Assembly: GCA_030425685.1 (NCBI GenBank)
Contig: JAUIAD010000008.1
Span: 62,001-126,000 of the forward strand
DNA length: 64,000 bases
Direction: 5' to 3'
Origin: Gammaproteobacteria bacterium
Lineage (GTDB): Bacteria; Pseudomonadota; Gammaproteobacteria; Coxiellales; Coxiellaceae
Shown: positions 17,267-26,200 of the stretch, in pieces
Layout of the letters: each line of letters begins with the position of its first letter
Numbering within the stretch: the first letter of the stretch is position 1
Position numbers and translations under genes: made by a program
The notes under the pieces: model-generated
Seen by the model: only the letters and a program-made list of their open reading frames with translations
Told to the model about the DNA's origin: nothing
The model's database searches: none

Positions 17267-18533
17267 TATTATTTCCTGCAGTGATGGGCTTTACTTTTAA
17301 TCCCGTAATGGCATTGGGTAGGTGCGTGGTAAGAATGACGTCACCTGTTTTAAGCTCTTTTCCTTTGACGATTACCAGCCGCTCATTGTTTTTCTCATAT
17401 TGGTTGCCAAGATGTTTGACGTTCGTTGCTTCAAGATATCCATTAATTACTTTGTAGATGCGGTTGCCATTATACAATGATTCAACCGGTAGTAACGCTG
17501 AGTTTTCTATGGGGGGTAGGTTGACAATAATTGGTAGTGATAAGCCGATGGGTAATTTGATGGGGTCAACAAGGATAAAAATTCCGTCAATGGTGCCAAG
17601 ACCTTCGCCGATATTGCCACTGAGTCTTTCTAACACGATGCTGATGTCTTTGCCGTCAGTGTTTTGCGCAAATGCGCGAATAATTTGATGAGTGTTAATC
17701 GCTCGCTGTGCGCCCGCTACATAGCGGCGTGGTATCTGTGCTTTTATTTCTAAAACTGAAGGGTCATACATTTCAACGATCACTTCGCCAGGTTGTACGC
17801 GATCACCTACGGATACCATTAGTTTTGTTACTCTACCATCAAAGGGTGCGACGATATTGGCGCGAGTTATATCGAGCTTTGCACTTTCGAGTAAGGCGTC
17901 AGCTTTTGCTAATTTTGCTTTTAGCTGCTCAAGACGATGGTCATGATTTTTCAACGCTAAATCGCGATTAGTGGTTAGCAGCGCTTGCTTGTTAAACTCG
18001 CTTGCTGCACGGTCAACATCTGAAGCGGCGATATATTTTTTAGCCGCTAGGACTTTTAAGCGCTCCATTTCTTTTTTAGCTAAGTTATACATTGTTTTTT
18101 CATGATCAAGTGCTAGCTTGTTGGCTTTGTAGAGATTTTTTTCTTGTAGCAGCTGTGCTTCTAGGTCTTTTTTTTCTGCTAGGCGTTGTTGAAGAATAAT
18201 ATTGGCGTCACGTTCATCCAATTTAACCAGCAGTTGTCCCTTTTTGACCGATTCACCCACTAGGATAGGTGTTGCTTTAACAAAAGCAGTAATGGCCGCT
18301 TCCAGTTTGGTATGGCGTGGGGTTTGTACTTTGCCATACAGAATAATTTGTGGTGTTTGGTTACCTAAAATAATTGATTGTGTATGTACTGGCCAAGATT
18401 GTTGTTTTGGCGCTAGTTCATCACCTGAGGGTTTGAAAAAATAGAGCAGTAGAAAAACAGCAACGCTAAAGACAATAATTCCGAGCGGAATTAGTACGCG
18501 TGGCGATTTCAATTTTGGTGATTTCCATATCAT
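17247..18533 (-). CDS. RND efflux periplasmic adaptor (membrane fusion protein)
   Basis: A 428-aa adaptor encoded directly before its pump. It has an N-terminal membrane anchor (about residues 13-32), a first lipoyl half (TKLEAAITAFVKATPILVGESVKKGQLLVKLDERDA), a long alpha-hairpin (about 115-225; RLAEKKDLEAQLLQEKNLYKANK and RDLALKNHDHRLEQLKAKLAKADALLES), the second lipoyl half (ANIVAPFDGRVTKLMVSVGDRVQPGEVIVEM) and C-terminal barrel domains. The hairpin is clearly longer than that of the orphan adaptor at 8609-9682. ATG at 18533; the upstream 278-bp gap shows no other gene. Its end overlaps the pump start by 20 bp. Confidence 0.93.
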   Translation of the reverse strand: MIWKSPKLKSPRVLIPLGIIVFSVAVFLLLYFFKPSGDELAPKQQSWPVHTQSIILGNQTPQIILYGKVQTPRHTKLEAAITAFVKATPILVGESVKKGQLLVKLDERDANIILQQRLAEKKDLEAQLLQEKNLYKANKLALDHEKTMYNLAKKEMERLKVLAAKKYIAASDVDRAASEFNKQALLTTNRDLALKNHDHRLEQLKAKLAKADALLESAKLDITRANIVAPFDGRVTKLMVSVGDRVQPGEVIVEMYDPSVLEIKAQIPRRYVAGAQRAINTHQIIRAFAQNTDGKDISIVLERLSGNIGEGLGTIDGIFILVDPIKLPIGLSLPIIVNLPPIENSALLPVESLYNGNRIYKVINGYLEATNVKHLGNQYEKNNERLVIVKGKELKTGDVILTTHLPNAITGLKVKPITAGNNNAKKSH

Positions 18534-18797
18534 CTTGATAGTTTAACAAATTTCATGGTTTGAGTTCTAGGGATGAATGATCTCAGAAGGTAATTGTTTG
18601 CTAGTGTTCCAATTGTATTTTTTAAGTTAAAGGATTGTAGGTCGTTGAGGCTGTTATGGTTAATTTTGCGGCATAGAAATAATATAACCTATTGATTATT
18701 AAGTGATTAATACGATAAACATTTCTTTGCAATACTTCTGAAATTGTGTCCATAAATTATCTGGTTTAGACTGCACTTAATTGTTCAATATTATTCT

Positions 18798-18815
18798 ATG
18801 GGGGGGGGACAATGA
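18798..18815 (+). promoter_or_regulatory. Nine-G tract and overlapping five-codon leader ORF before a start codon
   Basis: Positions 18800-18808 are nine consecutive G residues just before the ATG at 18812. The tract can act as ribosome-binding sequence. It also lies in a mini-ORF: ATG at 18798, three Gly-coding codons, CAA and TGA, whose stop overlaps the main ATG (aATGA). One extra G would join the leader ATG in frame with the main gene. Homopolymers like this are prone to slippage. Confidence 0.6.
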
Positions 18816-20197
18816 GAAGATTTGGTGGTCGCGGTGGCGCGATGATTTTAACTGGAGCAGCAAATACAGCTGATATTCCTACTTTTAATAATGCAACGCC
18901 CGTTAATGCAACAGCTATGGCGACAGTCAATACGAATGCTACGACAATGTACAATGCTTCACATGAGTCAGTTGGCACTCCATGGATGCAGTCTGAGACT
19001 ATGCAACTGCACCCTAGTTTACGTAACGCTACTGTAGATCCGCAAGCGTATCGGCAGGTTATTGTGCAGAAGGCTTGGGAGGTGGCTAAAGCCAGCGGTC
19101 AATGGATCCAAAGAGGGCGTTCATGGGTATGGAGAAATAGGTACTATATAGGTTTAGCTGTAGCTTATGTTGTTTATAAGAACTATCAGGTGTGGAACTT
19201 TGATTTTGAAACCGTACCGGTTAAGGGTAATCAAGAGGCATTCTTTCAGGACCTTTTGGATAAATATTACAGTGGTGATATCACTAACTCAGATGTTGTT
19301 GCAGAGGGTATGGGTAAATTTGCAGACGATGTTAAATTCAAGCTATTGTTAAATAACATTTTTATTCAGGTCGAGCATGAGAAAAATCCTGCTGAAGACA
19401 AAAATAACAAAGTCCATGAGGTGATTGGTAGCCCTAAAAACGGAGGGCATGCCAGTAGTTATGCTTGGGATACAGGTGTTAGGCTTGATGTTGAAAGTGA
19501 AAAGCACTCTGCTAAACTGCATGAGAAAAAGATAGCATTCGCAAAAGAATGGCTTTTACGTTCATTTGGAGCTTTTGGATCCTCAACTACTGAAGGGATG
19601 ATACCTAGCGAAACTGAAAAGGCGATTGATGCTGTTCTCGCAGGCAGAGATCATGTTACTTTACCAAAAGATTTATTTTCACCCGTAGAGTTACCCGGTG
19701 GTTATGTGGGTTTTCGCATCGTTGCTAAAACCGAGGCTGATCATGCGCTTTCTGGTAATTTGGTTCATATTTGCGTTATTAGTCCCACAGGAAAGGTTTT
19801 GACTGGGCGCACTGGGGTTGGGAAAAGTCCTCTTCCTGTTGTCTCCCCTGTGGTTGATAAGGTGAACAATGTTATTGGGCCGCGTTATTGGCGTATGGCT
19901 GATATGGTTAATGCAGCTTCTTTAGAACCAGATCCAAAAATGAAAAAAGAAATGGCTACGCAAATGAGGCATTATGCTGCAACGACTAAACTGGCCAATA
20001 CTGCTTATTCGCAGATGCCTTATGCTGCTTTGACTGGCGGAACCTATTTGCAAGGAGCGATGCAGAGGGCTGGTGTTTTGGCGGCGGGTAAAGGTACTCA
20101 AATGGCCCACCATTTTTACAATAAACCAGAAGATTATATTGATCCGGAGAGGCTTGCAGAGTGGTTAGAGAATACGGGTTACACTGATGTTGCGTAA
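18812..20197 (+). CDS. Hypothetical 461-aa protein with one possible membrane helix
   Basis: Not recognised. The first 60 residues are low-complexity Ala/Thr/Asn-rich (GAANTADIPTFNNATPVNATAMATVNTNATTMYNAS). Residues about 108-128 (YYIGLAVAYVVYKNYQVWNF) form a short hydrophobic segment after a basic stretch (RGRSWVWRNR), so an inner-membrane anchor is possible. The remainder is a mixed globular region (KTEADHALSGNLVHICVISPTGKVLTGRTGVG), with no known motif that I can name. The start is set by the ATG that follows the nine-G tract. It is a single-gene unit between the RND adaptor promoter region and the convergent cinA-like gene. Confidence 0.75.
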   Translation: MRRFGGRGGAMILTGAANTADIPTFNNATPVNATAMATVNTNATTMYNASHESVGTPWMQSETMQLHPSLRNATVDPQAYRQVIVQKAWEVAKASGQWIQRGRSWVWRNRYYIGLAVAYVVYKNYQVWNFDFETVPVKGNQEAFFQDLLDKYYSGDITNSDVVAEGMGKFADDVKFKLLLNNIFIQVEHEKNPAEDKNNKVHEVIGSPKNGGHASSYAWDTGVRLDVESEKHSAKLHEKKIAFAKEWLLRSFGAFGSSTTEGMIPSETEKAIDAVLAGRDHVTLPKDLFSPVELPGGYVGFRIVAKTEADHALSGNLVHICVISPTGKVLTGRTGVGKSPLPVVSPVVDKVNNVIGPRYWRMADMVNAASLEPDPKMKKEMATQMRHYAATTKLANTAYSQMPYAALTGGTYLQGAMQRAGVLAAGKGTQMAHHFYNKPEDYIDPERLAEWLENTGYTDVA

Positions 20198-20209
20198 GTA
20201 TTTTTCATG

Positions 20210-21307
20210 CTACAGTTGGGCTAATAAAATTGAGCATATCGCCTCCACTGCATAGAGTAGGGATCGCTCCCCGCGGTAGGGAACTTGTTTTTCGAAGTTT
20301 TTATGCTGTTGTTGTGAAGATATTTTAATAGACAATGGCATATGCGAAGGTTCGGTTTCTCCTTGCCAATATGCCTTTAGGCCTTTAACTTCTACTTTAA
20401 TTGCTGCCTCATTGTCGGAAAATGACAGCATTTTGGCTGTCTTTGGTGCGAGTAGGGTTTTTTCGAGCCGACCACCCGTGGCAAGATCGCTGATAGCCAT
20501 TTTCTCTTCTAAGTTGCTTAGTTTATTAATTAATTGTTGCGATGCTGTTTGCTGCTGGTCGCTGATAACTGCATGGCCAATTTCTTGCAATAGTTTTTCT
20601 GTTTCTGCATCTAGGTATTCTTGATTGTCGCTTATCAACTTCACTTCAAGATAGGGGTAGCTTACCCGATAGCCCAGACGACAGCGGTTTTTATCAATAA
20701 CGGCTTCTAACTGCTCAGCAACACTGCTTTCACTAACACCAAATAAAAGCCATGAGCGTCTGTAGAGTTGTTGGGCGTAACTTTTGTCTAGTAGCAGCGG
20801 CAAAACTTCTTGCTCGAATAAAGGAAGACACTCATTGGGAGGGCCAGGCAGCATAAAGTAGTCTTTACCGTCTTTTTCTAGGTGGCAAGCGGCAGCTGTG
20901 CCATTGGGGTTAAAGATTAAGTTCGCGCCGGTAGGAAACATCGCCTGCTGGCGATTGCTCTCTGGAATATCTAGGCGAATTTTGGTTAGCATATCGACAA
21001 TCCATTGCCAGGCTTCTGGGGAAAATTCCAGTTCTAAGCCTAGCGCATCCGCAAAGCCAAAGCGTGTTTTATCATCAGAGGTAGGCCCAAGGCCGCCAAT
21101 GGTAATAATGGCATCGTGGTCAGTAGCTAAATACTCAATGGCTGCTTGGATTTCGGCGGTGTCGTCAGAAACGGTGACTTGCCTGCCGGGTTGAATATTT
21201 TGGTCGATAAAATGCCGGGTGAAATACTGTCCGTTAGTATTTAATATGTCGCCGTTGACTAGCTCATCACCGGTGGCGACCAAGCCAACACGTTTTAGTC
21301 TTTCCAT
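20210..21307 (-). CDS. cinA: CinA-family protein with degenerate C-terminal domain
   Basis: A 365-aa cytosolic protein. The N-terminal molybdopterin-binding-like domain is well preserved: [39 protein letters not shown] and [10 protein letters not shown]. In CinA proteins this domain acts as an ADP-ribose or NAD-related pyrophosphatase. The C-terminal domain, normally a nicotinamide-nucleotide amidohydrolase with an AESCTGG motif, reads [17 protein letters not shown] here. The catalytic Ser-Cys pair is missing and the domain is short. It begins 13 bp inside the end of fdxA, so the two are translated together. The protein may keep only the N-terminal activity. Confidence 0.88.
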   Translation of the reverse strand: MERLKRVGLVATGDELVNGDILNTNGQYFTRHFIDQNIQPGRQVTVSDDTAEIQAAIEYLATDHDAIITIGGLGPTSDDKTRFGFADALGLELEFSPEAWQWIVDMLTKIRLDIPESNRQQAMFPTGANLIFNPNGTAAACHLEKDGKDYFMLPGPPNECLPLFEQEVLPLLLDKSYAQQLYRRSWLLFGVSESSVAEQLEAVIDKNRCRLGYRVSYPYLEVKLISDNQEYLDAETEKLLQEIGHAVISDQQQTASQQLINKLSNLEEKMAISDLATGGRLEKTLLAPKTAKMLSFSDNEAAIKVEVKGLKAYWQGETEPSHMPLSIKISSQQQHKNFEKQVPYRGERSLLYAVEAICSILLAQL

Positions 21308-21630
21308 TCGCGTTCCAGGTATTGTAATTTATCAGGCGTATCTTTCCACTCATCTGCGTCCTCGGGTGCTGGCTTTATCGCCGTGATAATTGGCCATTTG
21401 GCGGCTAATTCTTCATTAAGCTGCAGGAATGATTGTTTATCTTCTGGTAAATCATCTTCGGCATAAATGGCATCCACTGGGCACTCGGGTACGCAAAGGT
21501 TGCAATCTATACACTCTTCGGGGTCGATAACCAGCATATTGGGCCCTTCATGAAAACAGTCGACGGGGCAAACTTCCACACAATCGGTGTATTTGCAGCG
21601 AATGCAGTTATCGATAACAACAAAGGTCAT
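21295..21630 (-). CDS. fdxA: 7Fe seven-iron ferredoxin FdxA
   Basis: A 111-aa electron carrier with one [3Fe-4S] and one [4Fe-4S] cluster. The N-terminus reads [19 protein letters not shown] and the second motif is [16 protein letters not shown], the standard Azotobacter-type FdI arrangement. The acidic C-terminal extension ([21 protein letters not shown]) is also typical. ATG at 21630 with an upstream GGGGGAG (reverse strand). It is the first gene of a two-gene unit with the cinA-like gene, an unusual pairing. The redox partner is unknown; the large flavoprotein at 23203 is one candidate. Confidence 0.96.
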   Translation of the reverse strand: MTFVVIDNCIRCKYTDCVEVCPVDCFHEGPNMLVIDPEECIDCNLCVPECPVDAIYAEDDLPEDKQSFLQLNEELAAKWPIITAIKPAPEDADEWKDTPDKLQYLEREWKD

Positions 21631-21720
21631 GGGGGAGAACTCCTTACTCTGGGTCTTTTAGCTAGAAGGATTATAGTGTAATCTAGCGCCGATAATAAAG
21701 TATTTCAAAGGTGAGAAAAG

Positions 21721-21957
21721 ATGGTTACACCCGAAAATATCAAAGAGTGGATCGAAGCTGGTTTGCCGGAAAGCCAGGTGGTTGCCGATGGCGATGGACA
21801 TCATTTTGAAGCGGTGGTTGTTTGTGCAAATTTTGCTGGAAAGAACACCATTGCTAGGCATCGCATGGTCTATGACGCTTTAGGTGATCGTATGAAGGCG
21901 GAAATTCATGCTTTATCGTTAAAAACCCTGACCCCTGAAGAACAGAGAGTAAAATAA
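21721..21957 (+). CDS. ibaG: BolA-family protein IbaG
   Basis: A 78-aa BolA/YrbA-like protein (VTPENIKEWIEAGLPESQVVADGDGHHFEAVVV, then AGKNTIARHRMVYDALGDRM). The GDGHHFEAVVV strand and the invariant RHRMVY segment are family marks. Such proteins bind an [2Fe-2S] cluster together with monothiol glutaredoxins and take part in iron-sulfur trafficking and acid response. The next gene is exactly such a glutaredoxin, starting at the base after this stop codon. This strongly supports a functional pair. In E. coli ibaG lies by murA instead. Confidence 0.93.
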   Translation: MVTPENIKEWIEAGLPESQVVADGDGHHFEAVVVCANFAGKNTIARHRMVYDALGDRMKAEIHALSLKTLTPEEQRVK

Positions 21958-22263
21958 ATGAGCATACAAGAAAAGATCAAAGAGCAAATCGACAATAACG
22001 CGATTGTTTTGTATATGAAAGGTACGCCAGACTTTCCACAATGCGGATTTTCTGGACGCGTGACGCAGATTCTGCGCGAATGTGGTGTTGAGTATTTTAG
22101 CGTCAATGTGTTGGAAGATCCTGATATTCGCCAAGGCATTAAAGATTTCTCAAATTGGCCAACGATCCCCCAGCTTTATGTTAAGGGTGAGTTTGTCGGT
22201 GGTTGTGACATCGTCAATGAGATGTTTGAAAATGGGGAGTTGGCCGAGGTTTTGTCTAAATAA
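21958..22263 (+). CDS. grxD: Monothiol glutaredoxin GrxD
   Basis: A 101-aa CGFS-type glutaredoxin. CGFS lies at residues 29-32 after [12 protein letters not shown]. The glutathione-binding [23 protein letters not shown] region is intact. These proteins bridge an [2Fe-2S] cluster using glutathione and pass it to target proteins; they form heterodimers with BolA proteins such as the IbaG encoded immediately upstream. The stop of ibaG is directly followed by this ATG, so translation is coupled. Length and motifs are standard. Confidence 0.97.
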   Translation: MSIQEKIKEQIDNNAIVLYMKGTPDFPQCGFSGRVTQILRECGVEYFSVNVLEDPDIRQGIKDFSNWPTIPQLYVKGEFVGGCDIVNEMFENGELAEVLSK

Positions 22264-22312
22264 TGCTTTAGCGCTAAGGTGTTATCTCTTTCCCTCCGTT
22301 GCCGGCCTAAAT

Positions 22313-22356
22313 ATAGTTATACATTAGTAAAACATGTTATATTTTTGTATAATTAT
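22313..22356 (+). promoter_or_regulatory. Inverted repeat overlapping a -10 element upstream of the toxin-antitoxin pair
   Basis: ATAGTTATAC (22313-22322) and GTATAATTAT (22347-22356) are inverted copies with one mismatch, 24 bp apart. The right arm contains TATAAT (22348-22353), a good -10 box 30 bp before the antitoxin ATG. It is a plausible operator for autoregulation, as usual for MazE/AbrB-type antitoxins. Confidence 0.5.
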
Positions 22357-22383
22357 GGTAGGTAGGTAATAGAGGTAAGTGAG

Positions 22384-22638
22384 ATGACTCGTTTGGTAAT
22401 TCGAAAATCAGGTGGTGCTAATATTATTAGCATTCCTAAAGCAGTGCTTAAAGTGCTGGGTCTGCATGCTGATTCTGCAGTTGATATGGCTCTAGAGGGT
22501 AATCGAATCATATTGACACCTGTGGAAGAAAAAATGACTTTGCAGGATGTGTTGGCAGGCAGTCCTAAAGAGCGACTAGTTTCTGCGCAAGACCGCCAGT
22601 GGCTGGAAGACGATGATGTAGGTAAGGAAGAAGACTAA
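22384..22638 (+). CDS. mazE: AbrB/MazE-type antitoxin
   Basis: An 84-aa protein with a swapped-hairpin DNA-binding N-terminus (VIRKSGGANIISIPKAVLKVLGLHADSAVDMALEGNRIILTPV), which matches the SpoVT-AbrB/MazE fold, followed by an acidic unstructured tail that would wrap the toxin. The stop codon overlaps the toxin ATG by one base, so the pair is translationally coupled. It probably represses its own promoter through the inverted repeat at 22313-22356. It could equally be named ChpS. Confidence 0.9.
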   Translation: MTRLVIRKSGGANIISIPKAVLKVLGLHADSAVDMALEGNRIILTPVEEKMTLQDVLAGSPKERLVSAQDRQWLEDDDVGKEED

Positions 22639-22970
22639 TGCCTTATATTCCTGACAAAGGTGACATTATTTGGTTTGACTTTAATCCGAGTAGTAGTAGA
22701 GAAATTATTAAGCATCGTCCTGCCTTTGTCATTTCAAGAAAAGCCTTTAATGAGCACGTTGGTTTGTCCATCGTTGCCCCGATTACCAGCACTGTGCGAG
22801 GGATTAAGCTTGAAGTGGTTTTGCCTGATGAGTTAGAAACTGCTGGTGCAGTGCTTATTCATCAGTTAAAGTCGCAAGACTTTGTTTACCGGCAAGCAAA
22901 GTTTATTGAAAAGGCGCCATTGTATATTACCGATAAAGTCACTGAGTTGGTTAATATTATCGTTAATTAA
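22638..22970 (+). CDS. mazF: MazF/ChpB-type endoribonuclease toxin
   Basis: A 110-aa toxin of the PemK/MazF family. It begins MPYIPDKGDIIWFDFNPSS and continues with KHRPAFVISRKAFNE, LSIVAPITSTVRGIKLEV and GAVLIHQLKSQDF. The RPAFVIS, PITS and the V(L/I)xxQ(L/V)KS-D strands are the recognised family blocks, and the Arg in REIIKHRP and the Thr in PITST are the usual catalytic positions. Such enzymes cut mRNA at short sequence motifs and halt growth until the antitoxin is resynthesised. The pair is complete and shows no damage. Confidence 0.93.
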   Translation: MPYIPDKGDIIWFDFNPSSSREIIKHRPAFVISRKAFNEHVGLSIVAPITSTVRGIKLEVVLPDELETAGAVLIHQLKSQDFVYRQAKFIEKAPLYITDKVTELVNIIVN

Positions 22971-22986
22971 TAGCGCATCAACCAAG

Positions 22987-23172
22987 CTATTCTTCCCCCA
23001 AATCCCAAATATCTTTATCTTTTTCAACAACTGTGGCATGATCACGCAGCTTATAGATGTGTTCGTATTTGTCGATTTCAGCTTGTTGTGCAGGGGACTT
23101 GGCGTTCGATTCGTTGAACTCAGCTAGTTTCTTGTCGATTTCACTAACAAAATGTTTGTCGATGGGTTTCAT
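22987..23172 (-). CDS. Small conserved-looking acidic protein, 61 aa
   Basis: MKPIDKHFVSEIDKKLAEF opens a short, highly charged helical protein that ends KDKDIWDLGEE. It has no signal peptide or cysteine. The coding strand is opposite to both neighbours, and it is transcribed divergently from the large flavoprotein gene, with only 30 bp between the two start codons. The sequence looks like a real small protein rather than chance (balanced charged helix, clean stop), but I cannot name a family, and the ribosome-binding site is weak. Confidence 0.55.
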   Translation of the reverse strand: MKPIDKHFVSEIDKKLAEFNESNAKSPAQQAEIDKYEHIYKLRDHATVVEKDKDIWDLGEE

Positions 23173-23202
23173 AGGGAGTTAACCTCTGGTTACAATGTGT
23201 AT

Positions 23203-26200
23203 ATGACAAAGCATGAACTTAAACTGAATGGCTACAGTTTTCAAGAGCTCTTTGCCCCCGAGGGATTAAAGCGCCTAGACGATCATTTCCTCTCTTATTT
23301 ATATAATGCCGATCAATTGCTGCATGATCAACTGTGTAGTTTTCGCTCTGGTGTTGAGCTGGCGCCTAAAGAACTGAGCCAGCTTATTATTAGTTGCGCT
23401 CCTATCCTTGAAGCGTTTATGGCAGAACTGTTTGATATTGAAGAACAGGTTGGTCAAAAACAAGCTAGTCTGTTAAGTCAAAATCCTATTTTTATTTTTA
23501 AAAAACACTTTATTCATCGTGAGGCGAAAAGAGCGCTGAAAAAGGCGGATGAGTTTGCTGATTTTGCAACGCTTGATGCGTGGTTGCGTCAGCAATTAAA
23601 AGAGGCGGCCATCGATGAAGCGGATCTTGAGTTAAGTGTTGCTCGTTGGGCAGCAGGCCTACTGCAAGAACCTGACTTGCATGTCGGAGAAATTGAGCGT
23701 TTAGTGCACTGGTGTGTTAAGGCGATAACGACCCCTGAGGGGCAAAAGGCGGTCGCCGCCTGGGTTAGTTTCCATGCGCCTGCGCGATTAAACTACGCTA
23801 ATTTAGTTACAACAGCACCGGTTGCTGATGACCCCATAGGTCGCTTAGAAGGGCCGCAAGAACATTTTCGTCAGCGTGATGGTTTTGCTTTAACCGATGA
23901 GCGAATGAATCAACGAGAAGTGTTAGATGAAATTCATTATTGTGTTTACTGCCATAAAAATGATGGTGATTTCTGCTCAAAGGGTTTCCCCGTCAAAAAA
24001 ACTGCGCCGGAGTTAGGGTTAAAAATAAACCCGCTTGGCGATAGTTTAACTGGCTGCCCTTTAGAAGAAAAAATTTCTGAAATGCATTGGCTTAAAAAAG
24101 CGGGCTATTCCATTGCGGCTTTAGCGGCAGTAATGATCGATAACCCGATGTGTCCAGCAACGGGGCACCGTATTTGTAACGATTGCATGAAAGCCTGCAT
24201 TTATCAAAAGCAAGAACCGGTCAATATTCCACAAGTTGAAACACATGTATTGACGGATGTGTTGTCTTTGCCGTGGGGTGTGGAAATTTATGATTTGTTA
24301 ACGCGATGGAACCCGCTGCGACCCACGCAATGGGTGGCTAAGCCGTATAACAGTAAAAAAATACTGATTATGGGCATGGGGCCCGCAGGTTTTACCCTTG
24401 CACATCATCTATTGATGGAAGGTTTTGCGGTCGTTGGTATGGAAGGCTTGAAAATTGAGCCGCTAAATCCAGCGCTTGTTCATGAGCCTATTTTTGATTA
24501 CGACAGTTTAAAAGAAAGCTTAGATGACCGTGTGATGGCCGGGTTTGGCGGTGTTGCTGAGTATGGCATTACCGTGCGCTGGGATAAAAACTTTTTAAAA
24601 TTAATTTATATCAGCTTGTCGAGACGGCCTTATTTTCAGGTGTATGGTGGTGTGCGTTTTGGTGGTACGTTAAAAGTTGATGATGCTTGGACTTATGGTT
24701 TTGATCATTTAGCTATTGCCGTAGGCGCTGGTTTGCCGCGCGAGTTGGCTATTCCCAATAGCTTGGCGCCAGGCATGCGACAAGCTAATGATTTTTTAAT
24801 GGCATTGCAACTGACTGGTGCGGCGAAGTCATCCAGCTTGGCCAATTTGCAAGTGCGCTTGCCTGCTGTGGTCATTGGCGGTGGCTTAACGGGTATTGAT
24901 ACGGCAACAGAAGTGCAAGCTTATTATATTAAGCAAGTTGAAAAGGTATTATATCGCTACCAAACCTTGGTTGAGTATTTTGGCGAGGAAAAAGTACGTC
25001 AGCAATTTAAGCCGGCGGCGCTTGAAATTTTAGAAGAGTTTATTGCTCATGGTTTATTGGTCAAAGCTGAGCGTGACGCAGCCGCCAAGGAAAATCGCCA
25101 AGCGGATTTTCTTTCTTTGTTGCGTCAATGGGGTGGGGTTACGGTCGCTTATCGTCGCACCATGCAAGAGTCGCCTGCTTACCGTCGTAATCATGAGGAA
25201 GTGATTAAAGCGCTTGAGGAAGGCATTTATTATGCTGAAGGCCTAGAACCTAAAGCAGTGCAGCTTGATCATCATGGTTATGTTGCAGCTTTGCGCTGCC
25301 AGTGGCGTGTGCAGGATGAAGAAGGCAATTGGATGCAAACCGATGAGGAGCAAACCTTGGCGGCGAAATCCATTTTTGTTGCTACTGGGGCAAAACCGAA
25401 TATTGCCTATGAGTTTGAGCATCGTGGTACTTTTTTACGAGATGGTTTTAATTATAAACGCTATGAAGATAAAGCGGGTCAGCTTGTTGAAGTAGATCAA
25501 ATGGGGCATTGTAAAGTGCCGGAGTTTGGTGCTTTTACTAGCTACGAACGTGATCATCATCGCGTTACTTTTCTTGGTGATACGCATCCTGTTTTTCATG
25601 GAAGTGTCGTGAAAGCAATAGCATCTGCTAAACGGATATATCCCAGTGTAGTAAAATCGTTAGAGGGTAAAGTATCAATAGGTTCGCAGAAGGAATATCA
25701 ATCCTTTAAACAACAAATGGAAACACTGTTTACTGCTAAAGTGGTGTCGGTTAAGCGACACACTGAGGATATGGTTGAGCTCACAGTACGTGCACCGATG
25801 GCAGCACGAAATTTTTGTCCGGGGCAGTTTTATCGTTTACAAAATTACGAGATGGTAGCTAAAAAATGCGGACAACATAGCGCGGAGAAAACGCGTTTGC
25901 AAACAGAGGCGTTGGCGATGATTGGTATTCGTCACCCGCAAATGTTAGATCAGCTTTCTTTTACCGTGATAGAACGTGGTGCAAGTTCGCGTTTAGTTGC
26001 AACTTTTCAGCCTGGCGATCCGATCTCTATCATGGGGCCAACCGGTGTGCGTAGTAAGATTCCACAAGAGCCGGAGACCGTTATGATTATCGGTGGTTCG
26101 ATGGCGGCGGCGCATTTGCGCTCCTTAGGGCCGGCGTTGAAAGAGGCGGGGCATCAGGTCTTTTTTGTTGCATGTATGCAAAGTGGTCAGGAGCGTTATT

